The notes below the pieces were generated by a model, which worked only from the letters and a program-made list of their open reading frames with translations, did not search any database and was not told the DNA's origin. From Methylococcaceae bacterium UBA662 (lineage in GTDB: Bacteria > Pseudomonadota > Gammaproteobacteria > Methylococcales > Methylomonadaceae), in NCBI GenBank assembly GCA_002299425.1, contig DBNW01000053.1:78483-142482 (forward strand): 64,000 bases of DNA, given 5' to 3'. Within the stretch, counting starts at the first letter, position 1. The number at the start of each line of letters is the position of its first letter. Of this stretch, positions 7,952 to 17,903 are shown one piece after another. A program made the translations under genes and the position numbers.

Positions 7952-8602
7952 ATGGCCGAAAAAAGACCGGTTCAGGTCATATTGGTTGATGACCACACGG
8001 TGGTTAGGGCGGGATTCCGTATGCTGCTTGCGGTTGCCGACGGGATTGAGGTGGTGGCTGAGGCCGGGCGGGGTGAGGCGGCATTCCTGCTGTACCAGGA
8101 ATGGCAGCCTGATGTGGTGGTAATCGATTTGTCTATGCCCGGTATAGGCGGCCTAGAAACTATACGGCGGCTGGTTAGCCGTTTTCGTCAAGCGAAAATC
8201 TTGGTGTTCAGCATCCATGATGAAAGCATTTATGTGCGACGGGCTTTAGCAGCTGGGGCTAAAGGGTATATCAGCAAAAATGCCGCCCCTGACTTATTAG
8301 TCGAGGCCATTCAGGCAATCGCCGCAGGCCATGCCTACATAGAGGTTGGTTTGTTGAAAAACCAAGCCTTAGCCTGCGCGGAATTAGATTGCCAGGTACT
8401 GGTCGCTGCGTTATCGACGCGCGAATTCGATGTTTTTAGGCTGTTGGCGAAGGGGTTGACCCCACAAAAGGCCGCTTATGAACTGTGCTTAAGCTATAAA
8501 ACCGTCGCCAATTACACTACCCAAGTCAAGCAAAAACTGAGGATATCGACATTGGCCGAACTGGTGCAGGTTGCTAAGTTGTCCGGGGTGCTTAAGGACT
8601 GA
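7952..8602 (+). CDS. NarL/FixJ-type response regulator
   Basis: This is a two-domain transcription regulator. The N-terminal receiver (about residues 6-120) has VILVDDHTVVRAGF with the acidic pair, the phospho-acceptor Asp in VVVIDLSMPGIGG and the conserved Lys in AKGYISKNA. The C-terminal LuxR-type helix-turn-helix (about 150-210) reads LSTREFDVFRLLAKGLTPQ and SYKTVANYTTQVKQKL. I prefer ATG 7952, which has GAGG (7940-7943) eight bases upstream; the earlier ATG at 7919 has no ribosome binding site. No histidine kinase gene is adjacent, so this is an orphan regulator. Target genes are unknown. Confidence 0.88.
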   Translation: MAEKRPVQVILVDDHTVVRAGFRMLLAVADGIEVVAEAGRGEAAFLLYQEWQPDVVVIDLSMPGIGGLETIRRLVSRFRQAKILVFSIHDESIYVRRALAAGAKGYISKNAAPDLLVEAIQAIAAGHAYIEVGLLKNQALACAELDCQVLVAALSTREFDVFRLLAKGLTPQKAAYELCLSYKTVANYTTQVKQKLRISTLAELVQVAKLSGVLKD

Positions 8603-8636
8603 ATAGGTCCCTAATTTTTTACCCAGCATCGCCGGC

Positions 8637-11600
8637 TCACTCTGCCTTCAGAGTCAATAGACTGGCAATTGCTACGGCATTTTTTTTGTGGTCTACCAAG
8701 GGATCCAGAATGTAAATTCGGTTCTGTGGTATTTTTCCGTGTTTGATCAAGTGCTTGGTTATGGTCTTGGCCCTGGCGATGGACAGTTCTTTAAGACGTT
8801 GCTCCTCGGGGCTTATGATGTCTATGAGCTTTTTCTTGGCTACGGCATAGAAATCCCCTGTTTGGCCGGCTTTTAACCTAGGGCCAAAAAACGACAGCTC
8901 TGCCAAGTTGGGGAATTTTTCCATGAACATCTGCGCCATGAGCCGTTTTTGCTCATCATCAGACAAAGACACGTATTCGGCGCGTATTTTTACTTCTGCT
9001 GTTTGGTTGATTTCATCGGCTCGTCGCTGTCTAAGTTGGTCGAACAAAGCATCATCACGAATGGCGGGCCAATCCTGCTGTTGATAGGTCACTCCTTTTA
9101 TACCGATGGTTAAAGCGGTGCGCTCGTTAAGGACACCGGCAATGCCATTGAGTTTACTGCGTTCGGTTGATGTTAAATCCGCCTTACCCGGACTAAAATT
9201 GACGGTGTTTACATCCCCGTCCGTATCGATAAGCGAGGCGATTAGCGCAAACGGTGAACTCACCATGTGCAGCAGGGCGTTGCTTAGGGCACCGGTGATC
9301 AAAGTACCAATGCTGTACTTGGGGTCTTCTAAACTGCCTGTGATCGGGAAGTCAAATTTTATCCTGCCGTTAGCATCTTTCAGTAAGGCTACAGCCATTT
9401 TTAGCGGCAAGGCGACCGCATGGGGGTTGTCCACTTTTTCGCCTAGTTCAAATTGGTCGATTTGCAAGCGGTTGTGGGCGGTCAGTTTGTGGCGACTGAC
9501 TTGGTAAGTTAAGTTTAAAGACATTTTGCCTTTTTCGACTTTGTACCCGGCAAATTGAACCACATAGGGAGAAACTAACGGCATCGGCAAGCCTGCGAAC
9601 TGCATTTGGATGTCGTAGTCGCCTAAGTAGGGGCTGATATTTCCGGCAATTTTTACCGGTGCTAAGTCATAGGCGTTGCCAGACAAATGAATTTTGATAG
9701 TGCTGTTTTTTTCCGACGACACCCCGGCGGCACCGCCTTGCAGGTCTTGAATATAGGCTGAAAAAGGCAAAATCAGCGACAAATCAGTAAAATCAGAAGC
9801 CCCTCCCTGTACCCGGATTTTATCGACCCTAAACTGTACGGGTATCGCCTTGGTGGAGTCGGCGTGGTACTTTTTTTTAGCTGTTTTTTCTTGTCCAATC
9901 CATAAATTGTCAAAGTTTGAGGTGTTGTCTTTTCTGATAGTCACCCGCGCATAAGGTTTGTCAAGCACTAGGTTTTCGACCTTGTAGTGGTTTTCTAAGG
10001 TGTCTAGGCTGATGCCTGTTAAAGCCAGGTTTTTCCACGTGATAAAATCTTTAAAAACGCGCAAGTCCCGGGTCAGCCAGTTGGCAACTGTCAAATTGCC
10101 TTTGAACTGTACCGCTAGCGGTTCTTGCACGGCGACCTTGACGTGTCCGTCAAGGTGGGCTTGCCCGTCAATCAGGCTGAGCCGCACCATTTTTGAGAAA
10201 TAGCCGTTGAATTTTTCCAGGTCTATGTTTTTTAAATTGACATGCAATTGTGCTTGCGGCGGTGACATTGTTAGGGTGCCGCTAATGTCAGCGGTGCCGC
10301 TGCCGTTAACATGAGCCTTGAACGTAACCGGGAGCGGGTCGTGGTGCCCGGAATGGTAACCGGCTAAAGTCAGTGCCACCGGTTTTAAACTGATCGTAAG
10401 CGGGGAGGGCAGACGCCTGTCGGTAAAACGCAGAGCACTGTCGTTAAGGGCGATGTGTGCAACCGCTACCTGCCAGATTTTTTTTGTGGTTGCGGTTTTT
10501 TGTTCAGGGTTTACAGCCGGCGCGTTTTCTAGCGTACTCAGCAGATTCTGATAATTGAGGTGGCCGTCAGGGTTCAGCTCCAGTGCGCCGCTAACCTGAC
10601 CGATGTTGACCGAGCCGATACTGAGTTGGCGTTTTAAGTAATCTAAATCAATGGCGTAGGCCTTAAAAACAGCCGCATCGAGTACCGGCTGTTGCGCGGC
10701 CCCTTGAAAAATTTTCAAGCCTTCGGCGGTCAGCGAGCCTTTTTCGACGGTAAGATTGGTTGCATGGGCCGATGGGGAAAGCTTATAGGGGCTGTTCAAT
10801 GCAACGGTTTTCGCCTGCGCTAACAGCGGCAGCCGCAGGCTAAAGTCTTGTCCGGCTATTTCGGCTTTGCTGGCGGTGACGGTCAACTGGCTGTGTTGGT
10901 ATGTTAAGGTGAATTCAGTTTCGTGATGCAGTTCGGATAGCGTGAAGTCAAGGTCCGGTTGCTGGTAGTGTAGGCCCTGTGCCTTCAACCTGGCATGGGT
11001 GGCTACACAATTGAGTAAGCCATTTTGGTGTTTTAAAGCCAGTTTGCTTTCGTGTTCAAACCGGCTGATTGCAACTGACCGGCCTTGTTGTTGGTAAACC
11101 AGACTGTCGACGCCTATTTTTGCTTGGTTTATTGCCAAGGTTAAGCCCTTGTCGCCGTAGTCAGCTTGGTAGGCAAGGGTGGCCTCGAGTGTCCCTGACA
11201 AAAAATCGACGCCCAGTGGGACCAGTGTTTTCTGCAAATCAATTCGGCTTAGCTTCAGGCTGCCTTCGGAGCGGGCCGGGTTAATGCCCAGTGTACCCGT
11301 CCAGGCGGCTGTGGCACCGGTATCGAGACTAACTGCAAGCACCGCCCTAGCCGCCCCCGCGTGGGTGCTGAAGCCGTCTGCGGTAAAATTTATCGGGTAA
11401 AACATCAAGTCTTGTTTGTGTTGAGTGTCGCTGTAGGACACCTTGCCGTCATGCACGTGCAGCCGGTTGACCAGAACCGGAAATAAGCCGCCGTCTCCCT
11501 CCCCCCGCCTAAGTTCGTCTACCCATTCAGCGATGTTAAGCGTGCCGTGCAGGTCTTTAGCCACCGCCACTACCGGGTTTTGCACAGTCAGTTTTGTGAT

Positions 11601-11912
11601 GACTAAAACCCTCTGCCTAACCGATGCGACTAGGTTGAATTCCACATCAAGGCGCTCGAACGAGACAATAGGCCGACCGGTTTGCGCTTCAATAGCAAAC
11701 CCTGTTATGCCAAGAGACAACGGCATAACACTGAAATCCACTTTTTTGATGCGGGTCGGCTTGCCGGTAATATTGGCGAACACCTTAGGCAGTTGGCTTT
11801 CGATGAAGGCAGGCAATAGCAAACCGATCACCACCGTGCTTACCAGGACAAAGCCTAAGCACAGCGTCACGCCAAGCAAGAAATGTTTGGATGCAGGGGT
11901 TGGGGTGGGCAT
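8637..11912 (-). CDS. DUF748 domain-containing AsmA-like protein
   Basis: A 1091-residue protein with a single N-terminal membrane anchor (about residues 12-34, FLLGVTLCLGFVLVSTVVIGL) and a very long beta-rich periplasmic part typical of DUF748 proteins. These belong to the AsmA-like group related to bridge-like lipid transfer proteins. Visible features are FANITGKPTRIKKVDFSV after the anchor, the repeated strand-rich units, the segment VNTVNFSPGKADLTSTERSKL, and the C-terminal helical region ending IPQNRIYILDPLVD. A role in envelope lipid homeostasis is inference from the superfamily. It faces the nuclease gene across a 302-bp divergent region and converges on the response regulator with 34 bp between. 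Confidence 0.82.
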   Translation of the reverse strand: MPTPTPASKHFLLGVTLCLGFVLVSTVVIGLLLPAFIESQLPKVFANITGKPTRIKKVDFSVMPLSLGITGFAIEAQTGRPIVSFERLDVEFNLVASVRQRVLVITKLTVQNPVVAVAKDLHGTLNIAEWVDELRRGEGDGGLFPVLVNRLHVHDGKVSYSDTQHKQDLMFYPINFTADGFSTHAGAARAVLAVSLDTGATAAWTGTLGINPARSEGSLKLSRIDLQKTLVPLGVDFLSGTLEATLAYQADYGDKGLTLAINQAKIGVDSLVYQQQGRSVAISRFEHESKLALKHQNGLLNCVATHARLKAQGLHYQQPDLDFTLSELHHETEFTLTYQHSQLTVTASKAEIAGQDFSLRLPLLAQAKTVALNSPYKLSPSAHATNLTVEKGSLTAEGLKIFQGAAQQPVLDAAVFKAYAIDLDYLKRQLSIGSVNIGQVSGALELNPDGHLNYQNLLSTLENAPAVNPEQKTATTKKIWQVAVAHIALNDSALRFTDRRLPSPLTISLKPVALTLAGYHSGHHDPLPVTFKAHVNGSGTADISGTLTMSPPQAQLHVNLKNIDLEKFNGYFSKMVRLSLIDGQAHLDGHVKVAVQEPLAVQFKGNLTVANWLTRDLRVFKDFITWKNLALTGISLDTLENHYKVENLVLDKPYARVTIRKDNTSNFDNLWIGQEKTAKKKYHADSTKAIPVQFRVDKIRVQGGASDFTDLSLILPFSAYIQDLQGGAAGVSSEKNSTIKIHLSGNAYDLAPVKIAGNISPYLGDYDIQMQFAGLPMPLVSPYVVQFAGYKVEKGKMSLNLTYQVSRHKLTAHNRLQIDQFELGEKVDNPHAVALPLKMAVALLKDANGRIKFDFPITGSLEDPKYSIGTLITGALSNALLHMVSSPFALIASLIDTDGDVNTVNFSPGKADLTSTERSKLNGIAGVLNERTALTIGIKGVTYQQQDWPAIRDDALFDQLRQRRADEINQTAEVKIRAEYVSLSDDEQKRLMAQMFMEKFPNLAELSFFGPRLKAGQTGDFYAVAKKKLIDIISPEEQRLKELSIARAKTITKHLIKHGKIPQNRIYILDPLVDHKKNAVAIASLLTLKAE

Positions 11913-12214
11913 GGATGGATGCTGACGTTAAAAGGCTAGAGTTCGCTTTTGAGTGTACCCGAACCGGCCGTTGATTTCGACTTCCCGGCAAGGTCGGCGG
12001 ACAGTAGAAACTAAGGAATACGGGCCAGCCGCCTTCGTTCACCCGCAGCCATTTAGGCCTAACCGTTAGGTGTTCGTGTATGACATTTCATAAAAGTTTC
12101 TTGGAACTTTAACAACAGGGCGGGAAATTTTCTTTATCTTGGGCGTAGCAAAAGCATTTGCAGCAGTGCAGTGCTGTGTTGAGCCATTTAAATCCTCGAG
12201 TACTAGAAACTATT
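11913..12214. other. divergent intergenic region
   Basis: This 302-bp region carries the promoters of the DUF748 gene (minus) and the nuclease gene (plus). The only structure I see is AAAGTT (12093-12098)/AACTTT (12105-12110), a 6-bp inverted repeat with a 6-bp centre that could be an operator or a weak hairpin. I cannot place promoters with confidence. Confidence 0.35.
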
Positions 12215-15200
12215 ATGACTACCCTCCTGTTCGACAAACGGAAACAGCTTAATCGCTGTCTTTCCAGAAACTGCTTTTTGATTTTATTCGTATGTTCAAC
12301 GGCATCTGATGCGGCAGTTCTTGCCGGTTGGGATGTTCGCGCTATGACCGGTTTCGGTATTTCCCCCTTAGCAGCAAGCACCAGTGCCACCAACCTGACT
12401 GTCGGCGGCCTAACCCGCGGTAGCGGGGTAACCACTACCGGCACGGCGGCCGCACGAGCCTGGGGAGGCACCGGTTGGCAAAGCACCAGCAGTGCTGCCG
12501 CCATCACAGACGGCGACTTTGTCACTTTCAGCGTCACTGCCAGCCCTGGCCATCAGGTGTCATTAAGCAGTATCAACCGGTTTGACTACCGGCGCTCCAG
12601 TACCGGTCCTGGCAACGGCGTACTTCAATACCAAATCGGCAGCGGCGCATTTACTGACATCACCAGCCTCAGTTATGCCTCCAGTGCTGCTGGCGGGGCA
12701 TCGCTTGCGGCCATTAATTTAAGCAACATCGCCGCTTTACAAAATGTTGCGGCGGGTTCTACCGTAACCTTCCGCATTGTCAACCACGGAGGTACGACGG
12801 CCGGTGGCACATGGTATGTATTCGATGTCGCAAACACCACGGCTAATGACCTTGAGCTTTCGGGTACGGTGAGTTCAGCCGCTTCTGCACTCCCTGCCTT
12901 AAGCATCACTAACGTCAGCCAAAATGAAGGCCATAGCGGCAACAGCAATGCCGTGTTTACAGTCAGTTTGTCGGCTCCGGCCCCGGCCGGCGGCGTTACC
13001 TTCGATATCGCCACCGCGCCGGGTACAGCCACCGCCGGCAGCGATTACCTGCACACCGCTTTAACGGCACAAACCATCCCCCCAGGCAGCTCAACTTACA
13101 GCTTCACCGTACCCATTATCGGCGATACTGATTTTGAGCCGGATGAAACCTTTTTTGTCACTATCACCAACGCAGTCGGGGCCAGCGTGCAGGACGGCCA
13201 AGGCCAAGGCACCTTGGTTAATGACGATGTGGCCGAAACCGCCTGCGGCGACCCAGCCATCAAAATCTCCGCCGTGCAAGGCAGTGGTGGCAGCACACCG
13301 TTAAGTGGCGTAGCAGGTACCACCGTTGAAGGCATTGTGGTCGGTGACTACCAGGGCACTAGTGCCGACTCACTGCGCGGCTTTTTTGTCCAGGAAGAAC
13401 CCAGCGATGCGGACGGCAATCCGGCTACCTCGGAAGGCCTGTTTGTGTTCGACGGCAACACCGTGCTGGCCAGCGTTAATGTTGGCGACAGAGTCCGCGT
13501 TACCGGCACTCCGTCCGAGTCTTTCAACATGACCCAAATGGGCGCACTGACCCGTGTGACCGTTTGCTCTACGGGCAATGTTTTGCCTGCCGCAGCCACA
13601 TTGACTTTACCCGTACCCGGGGTACCTAATGGCAACCTAGTCAATGCCACCGCTGCCATCAACGCTTATTATGAGCAATTTGAAGGTATGTTAGTGACCT
13701 TCCCAATGTCACTGAAGGTGTCCGAGTACTTCCAACTGGAGCGGTACGGTCAATTGACTTTGACCCAAGGCGGGCGTATCCCCACGTTTACTCAGGTCAG
13801 CAACCCCAGTGTCAATGGTTTTGTTAACCATCAGATCCGATTGGCTAGGCGTCGCGTTATCTTGGACGACAAAAACAACAGCCAAAACTTTGCCCTTACC
13901 CACAACCAGCCATTGCCCTACCCAACCGGCGGTTTAAGTACGGTTAACCGTTTCCGTGGTGGCGACACCATCCAAAACCTGACCGGCGTTCTGCACTGGT
14001 CTTGGGCCGGATTTTCCGGCACCGACGCTTGGCGCATTCGCCCGGTGGCAGAACGGGCGAACTACCGCTTTACTTCCGCCAACCCACGCAAACCCAACCC
14101 GCCGAATGTACGCGGCAACGTGACAGTAGCCAGCTTTAACCTGCTGAATTATTTCACAACTCCTGACACCACATCGAGCAACAGCAGCGGCTCGTGCGGC
14201 CCTAGCGGCACCCTAGACTGCCGTGGTGCCGACTCAGCGGTTGAATTGGCCCGCCAAAACGACAAGCTGGCGGCGGCTTTATGTGGCATGAATGCCGACA
14301 TCATCGGCTTAATGGAGCTTGAAAATAACGCATCCGCTTCGTTGCAGGCACTGGTCGATGCGGCCAATGCTCGGTGCGGTGCCGGTACGTTGCGTTTTAT
14401 TGACACCGGCGTTATCGGCACCGATGCCATTAAAGTTGGGCTGTTGTACAAACCGGCTACGGTTAGCCCAGTCGGTACCCATGCGGTATTGAACAGCAGT
14501 GCGTTCGTTACCGGGGGCGACAGCAGCGAACGCAACCGCCCGGCCTTAGCACAGCGCTTCACGGCCAACGGTGAAACCGTTACGATTGTCGTCAACCATC
14601 TGAAATCAAAAGGGTCTGCCTGCGATACGCCCGATGCCGGTGACGGCCAAGGCAACTGCAATCAGGTTCGCACCCGCGCCGCCCAATCTTTACTGACTTG
14701 GTTAAGTACCCAACCTGCCGGGGGCAGCGACCCTGACGTTTTGATCATCGGTGACTTGAACAGTTATGGCCAAGAAGACCCCATCAAAGCCATAGAAGCC
14801 GCCGGCTACACGGACCTGGCGAAAAAATTCGGTGGCAACAAAGCCTATTCGTTTGTGTTCGATGGCCAAACCGGTTCCCTTGACTATGCCTTAGCCAGCA
14901 GCACCCTAGCCACGCAGGTCACGGGTGCCGGTGAATGGCATATCAACGCCGATGAACCCCCTTCATTCGACTACAACGACACCGTTGTGGATGCCGGCGA
15001 GGCCAGTTTTGAAGCCAAGCCATCCGCCCTGCCGCTGTACGAGCCTAACCCGTACCGCACCTCCGACCATGACCCGGTTATCGTCGGCCTGCAATTAGGC
15101 GGTGCTGTTAACGAAATGCGGGGTACTGCGGGTAGAGATACCCTGATTGGCACCACTGGCAACGATCGCATCACCGGTTTTGCTGGGGCCGATAGCTTGA

Positions 15201-15499
15201 CCGGAAACAGCGGTGCAGACGTGTTTGTTTACACCTCTACGCTAGACGGCATCGACACGATCACCGACTTTACACTGGGCGAAGACAAGATGGATGTGAC
15301 CGCGCTGCTGCTGGCCATTGGCTACCAAGGTGACAATCCGTTAGGTGACGGTATCGTGCAGGTTGCTGCCGCTGGTAGCAACACCGTGATTTTTATTGAT
15401 ACCGACGGCGCAGCAGGCCCGGCTCGGCGGCGGGTTTTGCTAGTACTACAAGGCATGAGTGCCGCTAATTTGAACAGTCCTGCCCACTTTGTTTTTTAG
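12215..15499 (+). CDS. ExeM/NucH family secreted endonuclease with RTX-type C-terminus
   Basis: A 1094-residue extracellular nuclease from ATG 12215 (MTTLLFDKRKQL). Order of parts: a signal-like hydrophobic stretch (about residues 20-32); a Ser/Thr-rich beta domain; a Calx-beta domain (about 226-345, ALSITNVSQNEG to GTLVNDD); an OB-like domain; and an endonuclease/exonuclease/phosphatase domain from about 635 (VTVASFNLLNYF), with ELENN, the GDLNSYGQEDP motif near 844 and the catalytic SDHDPVIVGL near 950. The C-terminus has nonapeptide-type repeats (GTTGNDRITGFAGADSLTGN), suggesting calcium-bound type I secretion. Likely roles are degradation of extracellular DNA or biofilm remodelling. An alternative ATG 57 bp upstream has no better ribosome site. 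Confidence 0.88.
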   Translation: MTTLLFDKRKQLNRCLSRNCFLILFVCSTASDAAVLAGWDVRAMTGFGISPLAASTSATNLTVGGLTRGSGVTTTGTAAARAWGGTGWQSTSSAAAITDGDFVTFSVTASPGHQVSLSSINRFDYRRSSTGPGNGVLQYQIGSGAFTDITSLSYASSAAGGASLAAINLSNIAALQNVAAGSTVTFRIVNHGGTTAGGTWYVFDVANTTANDLELSGTVSSAASALPALSITNVSQNEGHSGNSNAVFTVSLSAPAPAGGVTFDIATAPGTATAGSDYLHTALTAQTIPPGSSTYSFTVPIIGDTDFEPDETFFVTITNAVGASVQDGQGQGTLVNDDVAETACGDPAIKISAVQGSGGSTPLSGVAGTTVEGIVVGDYQGTSADSLRGFFVQEEPSDADGNPATSEGLFVFDGNTVLASVNVGDRVRVTGTPSESFNMTQMGALTRVTVCSTGNVLPAAATLTLPVPGVPNGNLVNATAAINAYYEQFEGMLVTFPMSLKVSEYFQLERYGQLTLTQGGRIPTFTQVSNPSVNGFVNHQIRLARRRVILDDKNNSQNFALTHNQPLPYPTGGLSTVNRFRGGDTIQNLTGVLHWSWAGFSGTDAWRIRPVAERANYRFTSANPRKPNPPNVRGNVTVASFNLLNYFTTPDTTSSNSSGSCGPSGTLDCRGADSAVELARQNDKLAAALCGMNADIIGLMELENNASASLQALVDAANARCGAGTLRFIDTGVIGTDAIKVGLLYKPATVSPVGTHAVLNSSAFVTGGDSSERNRPALAQRFTANGETVTIVVNHLKSKGSACDTPDAGDGQGNCNQVRTRAAQSLLTWLSTQPAGGSDPDVLIIGDLNSYGQEDPIKAIEAAGYTDLAKKFGGNKAYSFVFDGQTGSLDYALASSTLATQVTGAGEWHINADEPPSFDYNDTVVDAGEASFEAKPSALPLYEPNPYRTSDHDPVIVGLQLGGAVNEMRGTAGRDTLIGTTGNDRITGFAGADSLTGNSGADVFVYTSTLDGIDTITDFTLGEDKMDVTALLLAIGYQGDNPLGDGIVQVAAAGSNTVIFIDTDGAAGPARRRVLLVLQGMSAANLNSPAHFVF

Positions 15500-15565
15500 T
15501 GGCCATCAACCGCCGTCTTTTGCAGGATAAGGCGGCTCTGCTCTAACTTATTTTTTGGATGGTTT

Positions 15566-16078
15566 ATGTTGTTATCGAAATTTTTTTATTTTTTGGTGGT
15601 TGCCGGCATCTTGTCCAGTACCGCTATCTCGGCACAAGCCGCTTTAATGACCTACCACTTCAACGGCATGGTTGAATCAGGCTTGTTATTGGGCGAAACC
15701 TATGACGGCCATCTCAGTTTTGACTCCGTTGGTCTGACCCGTTCTGGAGCAGAATCGGTCGGCTTAACCGATTTGAGCTTTACCGTTCTCTCTGCCACAT
15801 ACAGGCTAGGCGATGGCATTTTTCCGGCCAGTGCTTATTTTCTGGATGGCGTTTTCATCGGCACCCACTACACCGTTGCCACTACCGATGTGGTGTTCAG
15901 TCTGGTTGCGGCCGCCGGTACCGGTTTACCCGACGACCGCCCGTATTTTGCCTATGACACGACTGCCGGCGACGCAGGTACCGGATCTCTGATTTTTGTG
16001 AATGAACCGGCAAGTTTTGCCTTATTTGCCATCGGCTTAGCAGGTCTGGCTGTAAAACGCCGGAGGCAAACACGCTAA
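15566..16078 (+). CDS. PEP-CTERM sorting domain-containing exported protein
   Basis: A 170-residue exported protein. The signal peptide is MLLSKFFYFLVVAGILSSTA followed by ISAQAA. The middle is a beta-rich domain of unknown function (YHFNGMVESGLLLGETYDGHL). The C-terminus NEPASFALFAIGLAGLAVKR plus RRQTR is a PEP-CTERM tail: short motif, one transmembrane helix, basic cluster. The canonical PEP triplet is NEP here, a tolerated variant. Such proteins are processed by exosortase/EpsH-type enzymes and displayed with exopolysaccharide; the exosortase itself is not in this window. GGAT 6 nt before the ATG is a weak ribosome site. It follows the nuclease gene by 66 bp and could share its transcript. 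Confidence 0.8.
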   Translation: MLLSKFFYFLVVAGILSSTAISAQAALMTYHFNGMVESGLLLGETYDGHLSFDSVGLTRSGAESVGLTDLSFTVLSATYRLGDGIFPASAYFLDGVFIGTHYTVATTDVVFSLVAAAGTGLPDDRPYFAYDTTAGDAGTGSLIFVNEPASFALFAIGLAGLAVKRRRQTR

Positions 16079-16093
16079 CAGCGGTGTTTTTGG

Positions 16094-16117
16094 GGGGCTG
16101 ATTACAGGAATCACCCC
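16094..16117 (+). terminator. hairpin after the PEP-CTERM gene
   Basis: GGGG-(C)-TGATT pairs with AATCACCCC (16109-16117), a 9-bp stem with one bulged C and a 5-nt loop, 15 nt after the stop. No T tract follows, so termination is only suggested. Confidence 0.35.
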
Positions 16118-16151
16118 GCCTTTCAGTCAAAGAAAACACACGTTTCTAAAC

Positions 16152-16190
16152 GGTTGGCAAGCCGGCAATCTTTTTGCTGGCTAGCCAACC
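16152..16190. terminator. long imperfect hairpin between convergent genes
   Basis: GGTTGGC (16152-16158) pairs with GCCAACC (16184-16190), and inside it AGCCGGCAA pairs with TTGCTGGCT. Together these make a stem of 16 pairs plus one A-A mismatch and one of the pairs is G-U, closing a 5-nt loop. It lies between the PEP-CTERM gene and glnS and may end transcription of both, though no T tract is present. Confidence 0.5.
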
Positions 16191-16238
16191 TGAAAGAATT
16201 ACCGTTTACCTAGCGCACACCCGGTGACGATTAGGCCA

Positions 16239-17903
16239 TCAATCCTGAACCCAGTTTTCCCTCAGCGTCACCGTGCGGTTAAACACCATCTTGTTTTCAG
16301 TGCTGTCCCGGTCAACACAAAAATAACCCGTTCTTTCAAATTGATAGCGGCTTTCTTCGGGTGCGCCAGCGAGGCTGGACTCAACCCGGCAATGATCAAG
16401 AACAACTAAAGACTGGGGGTTGAGTGCGGTTAGGAAGTGCTCTTGGGTGTCAGGGTTAGGCAGCCGGAACAGGCGGTCGTAAAGGCGAATTTGCGCCGGC
16501 AGGGAGTGTTCGGCACTTACCCAATGGATAACCCCGTGCACTTTGCGGCCTACGGGGTTTTTGCCTAAGGTGTCAGGGTCGTAGTGACAGCGCAGTTCTA
16601 CAATGCGGCCCTCGCTGTCTTTGACGATTTCGTGGCATTTAATGATGTAGGCACCGCGCAGGCGCACTTCGCCACCTAAGACCAGACGTTTGTACTTGGG
16701 CGGCGGATTTTCAGCAAAATCACTCTGTTCAATCAGAACCACTTGGCTAAACGGCAGCTTTCGCGTCCCGAGTTCTGGCCGTTGCGGGTGGTTGCTCAGT
16801 TCCAGCCATTGCGTTTGCCCATTCGGGTAATTTTCGATAACCACACGCAAGGGTTGTAGTACCGCCATGACGCGTAGAGAATGCTGGTTTAAGTCCTCAC
16901 GGATGCAGTTTTCTAGAACGCCCAGTTCTATCCAAGCGTCTTTTTTAGTAACGCCGATGCGCTCACAAAAGTTGCGGATGGCCGCAGGCGTGACTCCGGC
17001 GCGGCGCAGGCCGGCTAGTGTGGGCATTCTAGGGTCATCCCAACCCGTGACGTGTTGTTCGGTGACCAATTGATTGAGCTTGCGTTTGCTGACAAGGGTG
17101 TATTCAAGTTGCAAACGGGCAAATTCAATTTGTTGGGGATGACAAGGGGTTTTTACTGTGTTTAAAACCCAGTCGTACAGCGGGCGGTGGTCTTCAAATT
17201 CTAAAGTGCAGATGGAGTGTGTAATGCCTTCAATGGCATCGGACAGACAATGTGTGTAATCGTATAGGGGATAGATGCACCATTGATCGCCAGTGCGTTG
17301 GTGATGAACCCGACGAATACGGTAAAGGCTTGGATCGCGCAGGTTGATGTTAGCGGAGGCCATGTCAATTTTGGCGCGCAGCACATACTGGCCGTCGGCA
17401 AACTCGCCCGCCCGCATGCGTTGGAATAGGTCTAGGTTTTCTGCGATGGGCCGATTGCGGTCTGGGCTGGGCGTTCCAGGTTCGGTCAAAGTACCGCGAC
17501 TTGCGCGGATTTGTGCGGCTGAGGCACTGTCTACGTAGGCTTTTCCGTCTTTGATAAGCTGGACGGCGTAGGCGTAAAGTTGCTCGAAATAATCGGAGGC
17601 ATAGCGCAATTCATGCCATTGAAAACCTAGCCAGGCCACATCCTGTAGGATGGCCTGCACGTATTCATCGCTTTCTTTTTCCGGGTTGGTGTCGTCAAAA
17701 CGCAGATTACAACGGCCGTTGTAGTGTGCAGCCAAACCAAAATTAAGGCAGATGGACTTGGCATGACCAATGTGCAAGTAGCCGTTCGGTTCTGGTGGAA
17801 AACGGGTGACAACCGTGCCGCCGTTTTTGTTGGTCTCTAAATCGCTGTCAATGATGTGGCGAATAAAATGAGCAGGTGCTGGCAAATTTTCGTGTGCAGA
17901 CAT
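16239..17903 (-). CDS. glnS: glutaminyl-tRNA synthetase
   Basis: GlnRS charges tRNA-Gln directly with glutamine, so this organism need not rely on the GatCAB route. The protein is 554 residues, the same as in E. coli. The class I HIGH motif is YLHIGHAKS (residues 44-47 for HIGH) after PPEPNG, and the KMSKS-loop equivalent is LVSKRKL at about 273. The R(F/L)DDTNP motif appears as RFDDTNPEKE. The C-terminal half carries the anticodon-binding beta barrels (KYKRLVLGGEVRLRGAY, KVHGVIHWVSAEH). The ATG is complementary to 17901-17903. It is divergent from the transglutaminase gene. Confidence 0.97.
   Translation of the reverse strand: MSAHENLPAPAHFIRHIIDSDLETNKNGGTVVTRFPPEPNGYLHIGHAKSICLNFGLAAHYNGRCNLRFDDTNPEKESDEYVQAILQDVAWLGFQWHELRYASDYFEQLYAYAVQLIKDGKAYVDSASAAQIRASRGTLTEPGTPSPDRNRPIAENLDLFQRMRAGEFADGQYVLRAKIDMASANINLRDPSLYRIRRVHHQRTGDQWCIYPLYDYTHCLSDAIEGITHSICTLEFEDHRPLYDWVLNTVKTPCHPQQIEFARLQLEYTLVSKRKLNQLVTEQHVTGWDDPRMPTLAGLRRAGVTPAAIRNFCERIGVTKKDAWIELGVLENCIREDLNQHSLRVMAVLQPLRVVIENYPNGQTQWLELSNHPQRPELGTRKLPFSQVVLIEQSDFAENPPPKYKRLVLGGEVRLRGAYIIKCHEIVKDSEGRIVELRCHYDPDTLGKNPVGRKVHGVIHWVSAEHSLPAQIRLYDRLFRLPNPDTQEHFLTALNPQSLVVLDHCRVESSLAGAPEESRYQFERTGYFCVDRDSTENKMVFNRTVTLRENWVQD

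Noticed and set aside
12109..12537. Open minus-strand frame overlapping the start of the nuclease gene.
   Set aside because: Composition follows the third-position bias of the plus-strand gene; no domain and no ribosome site.
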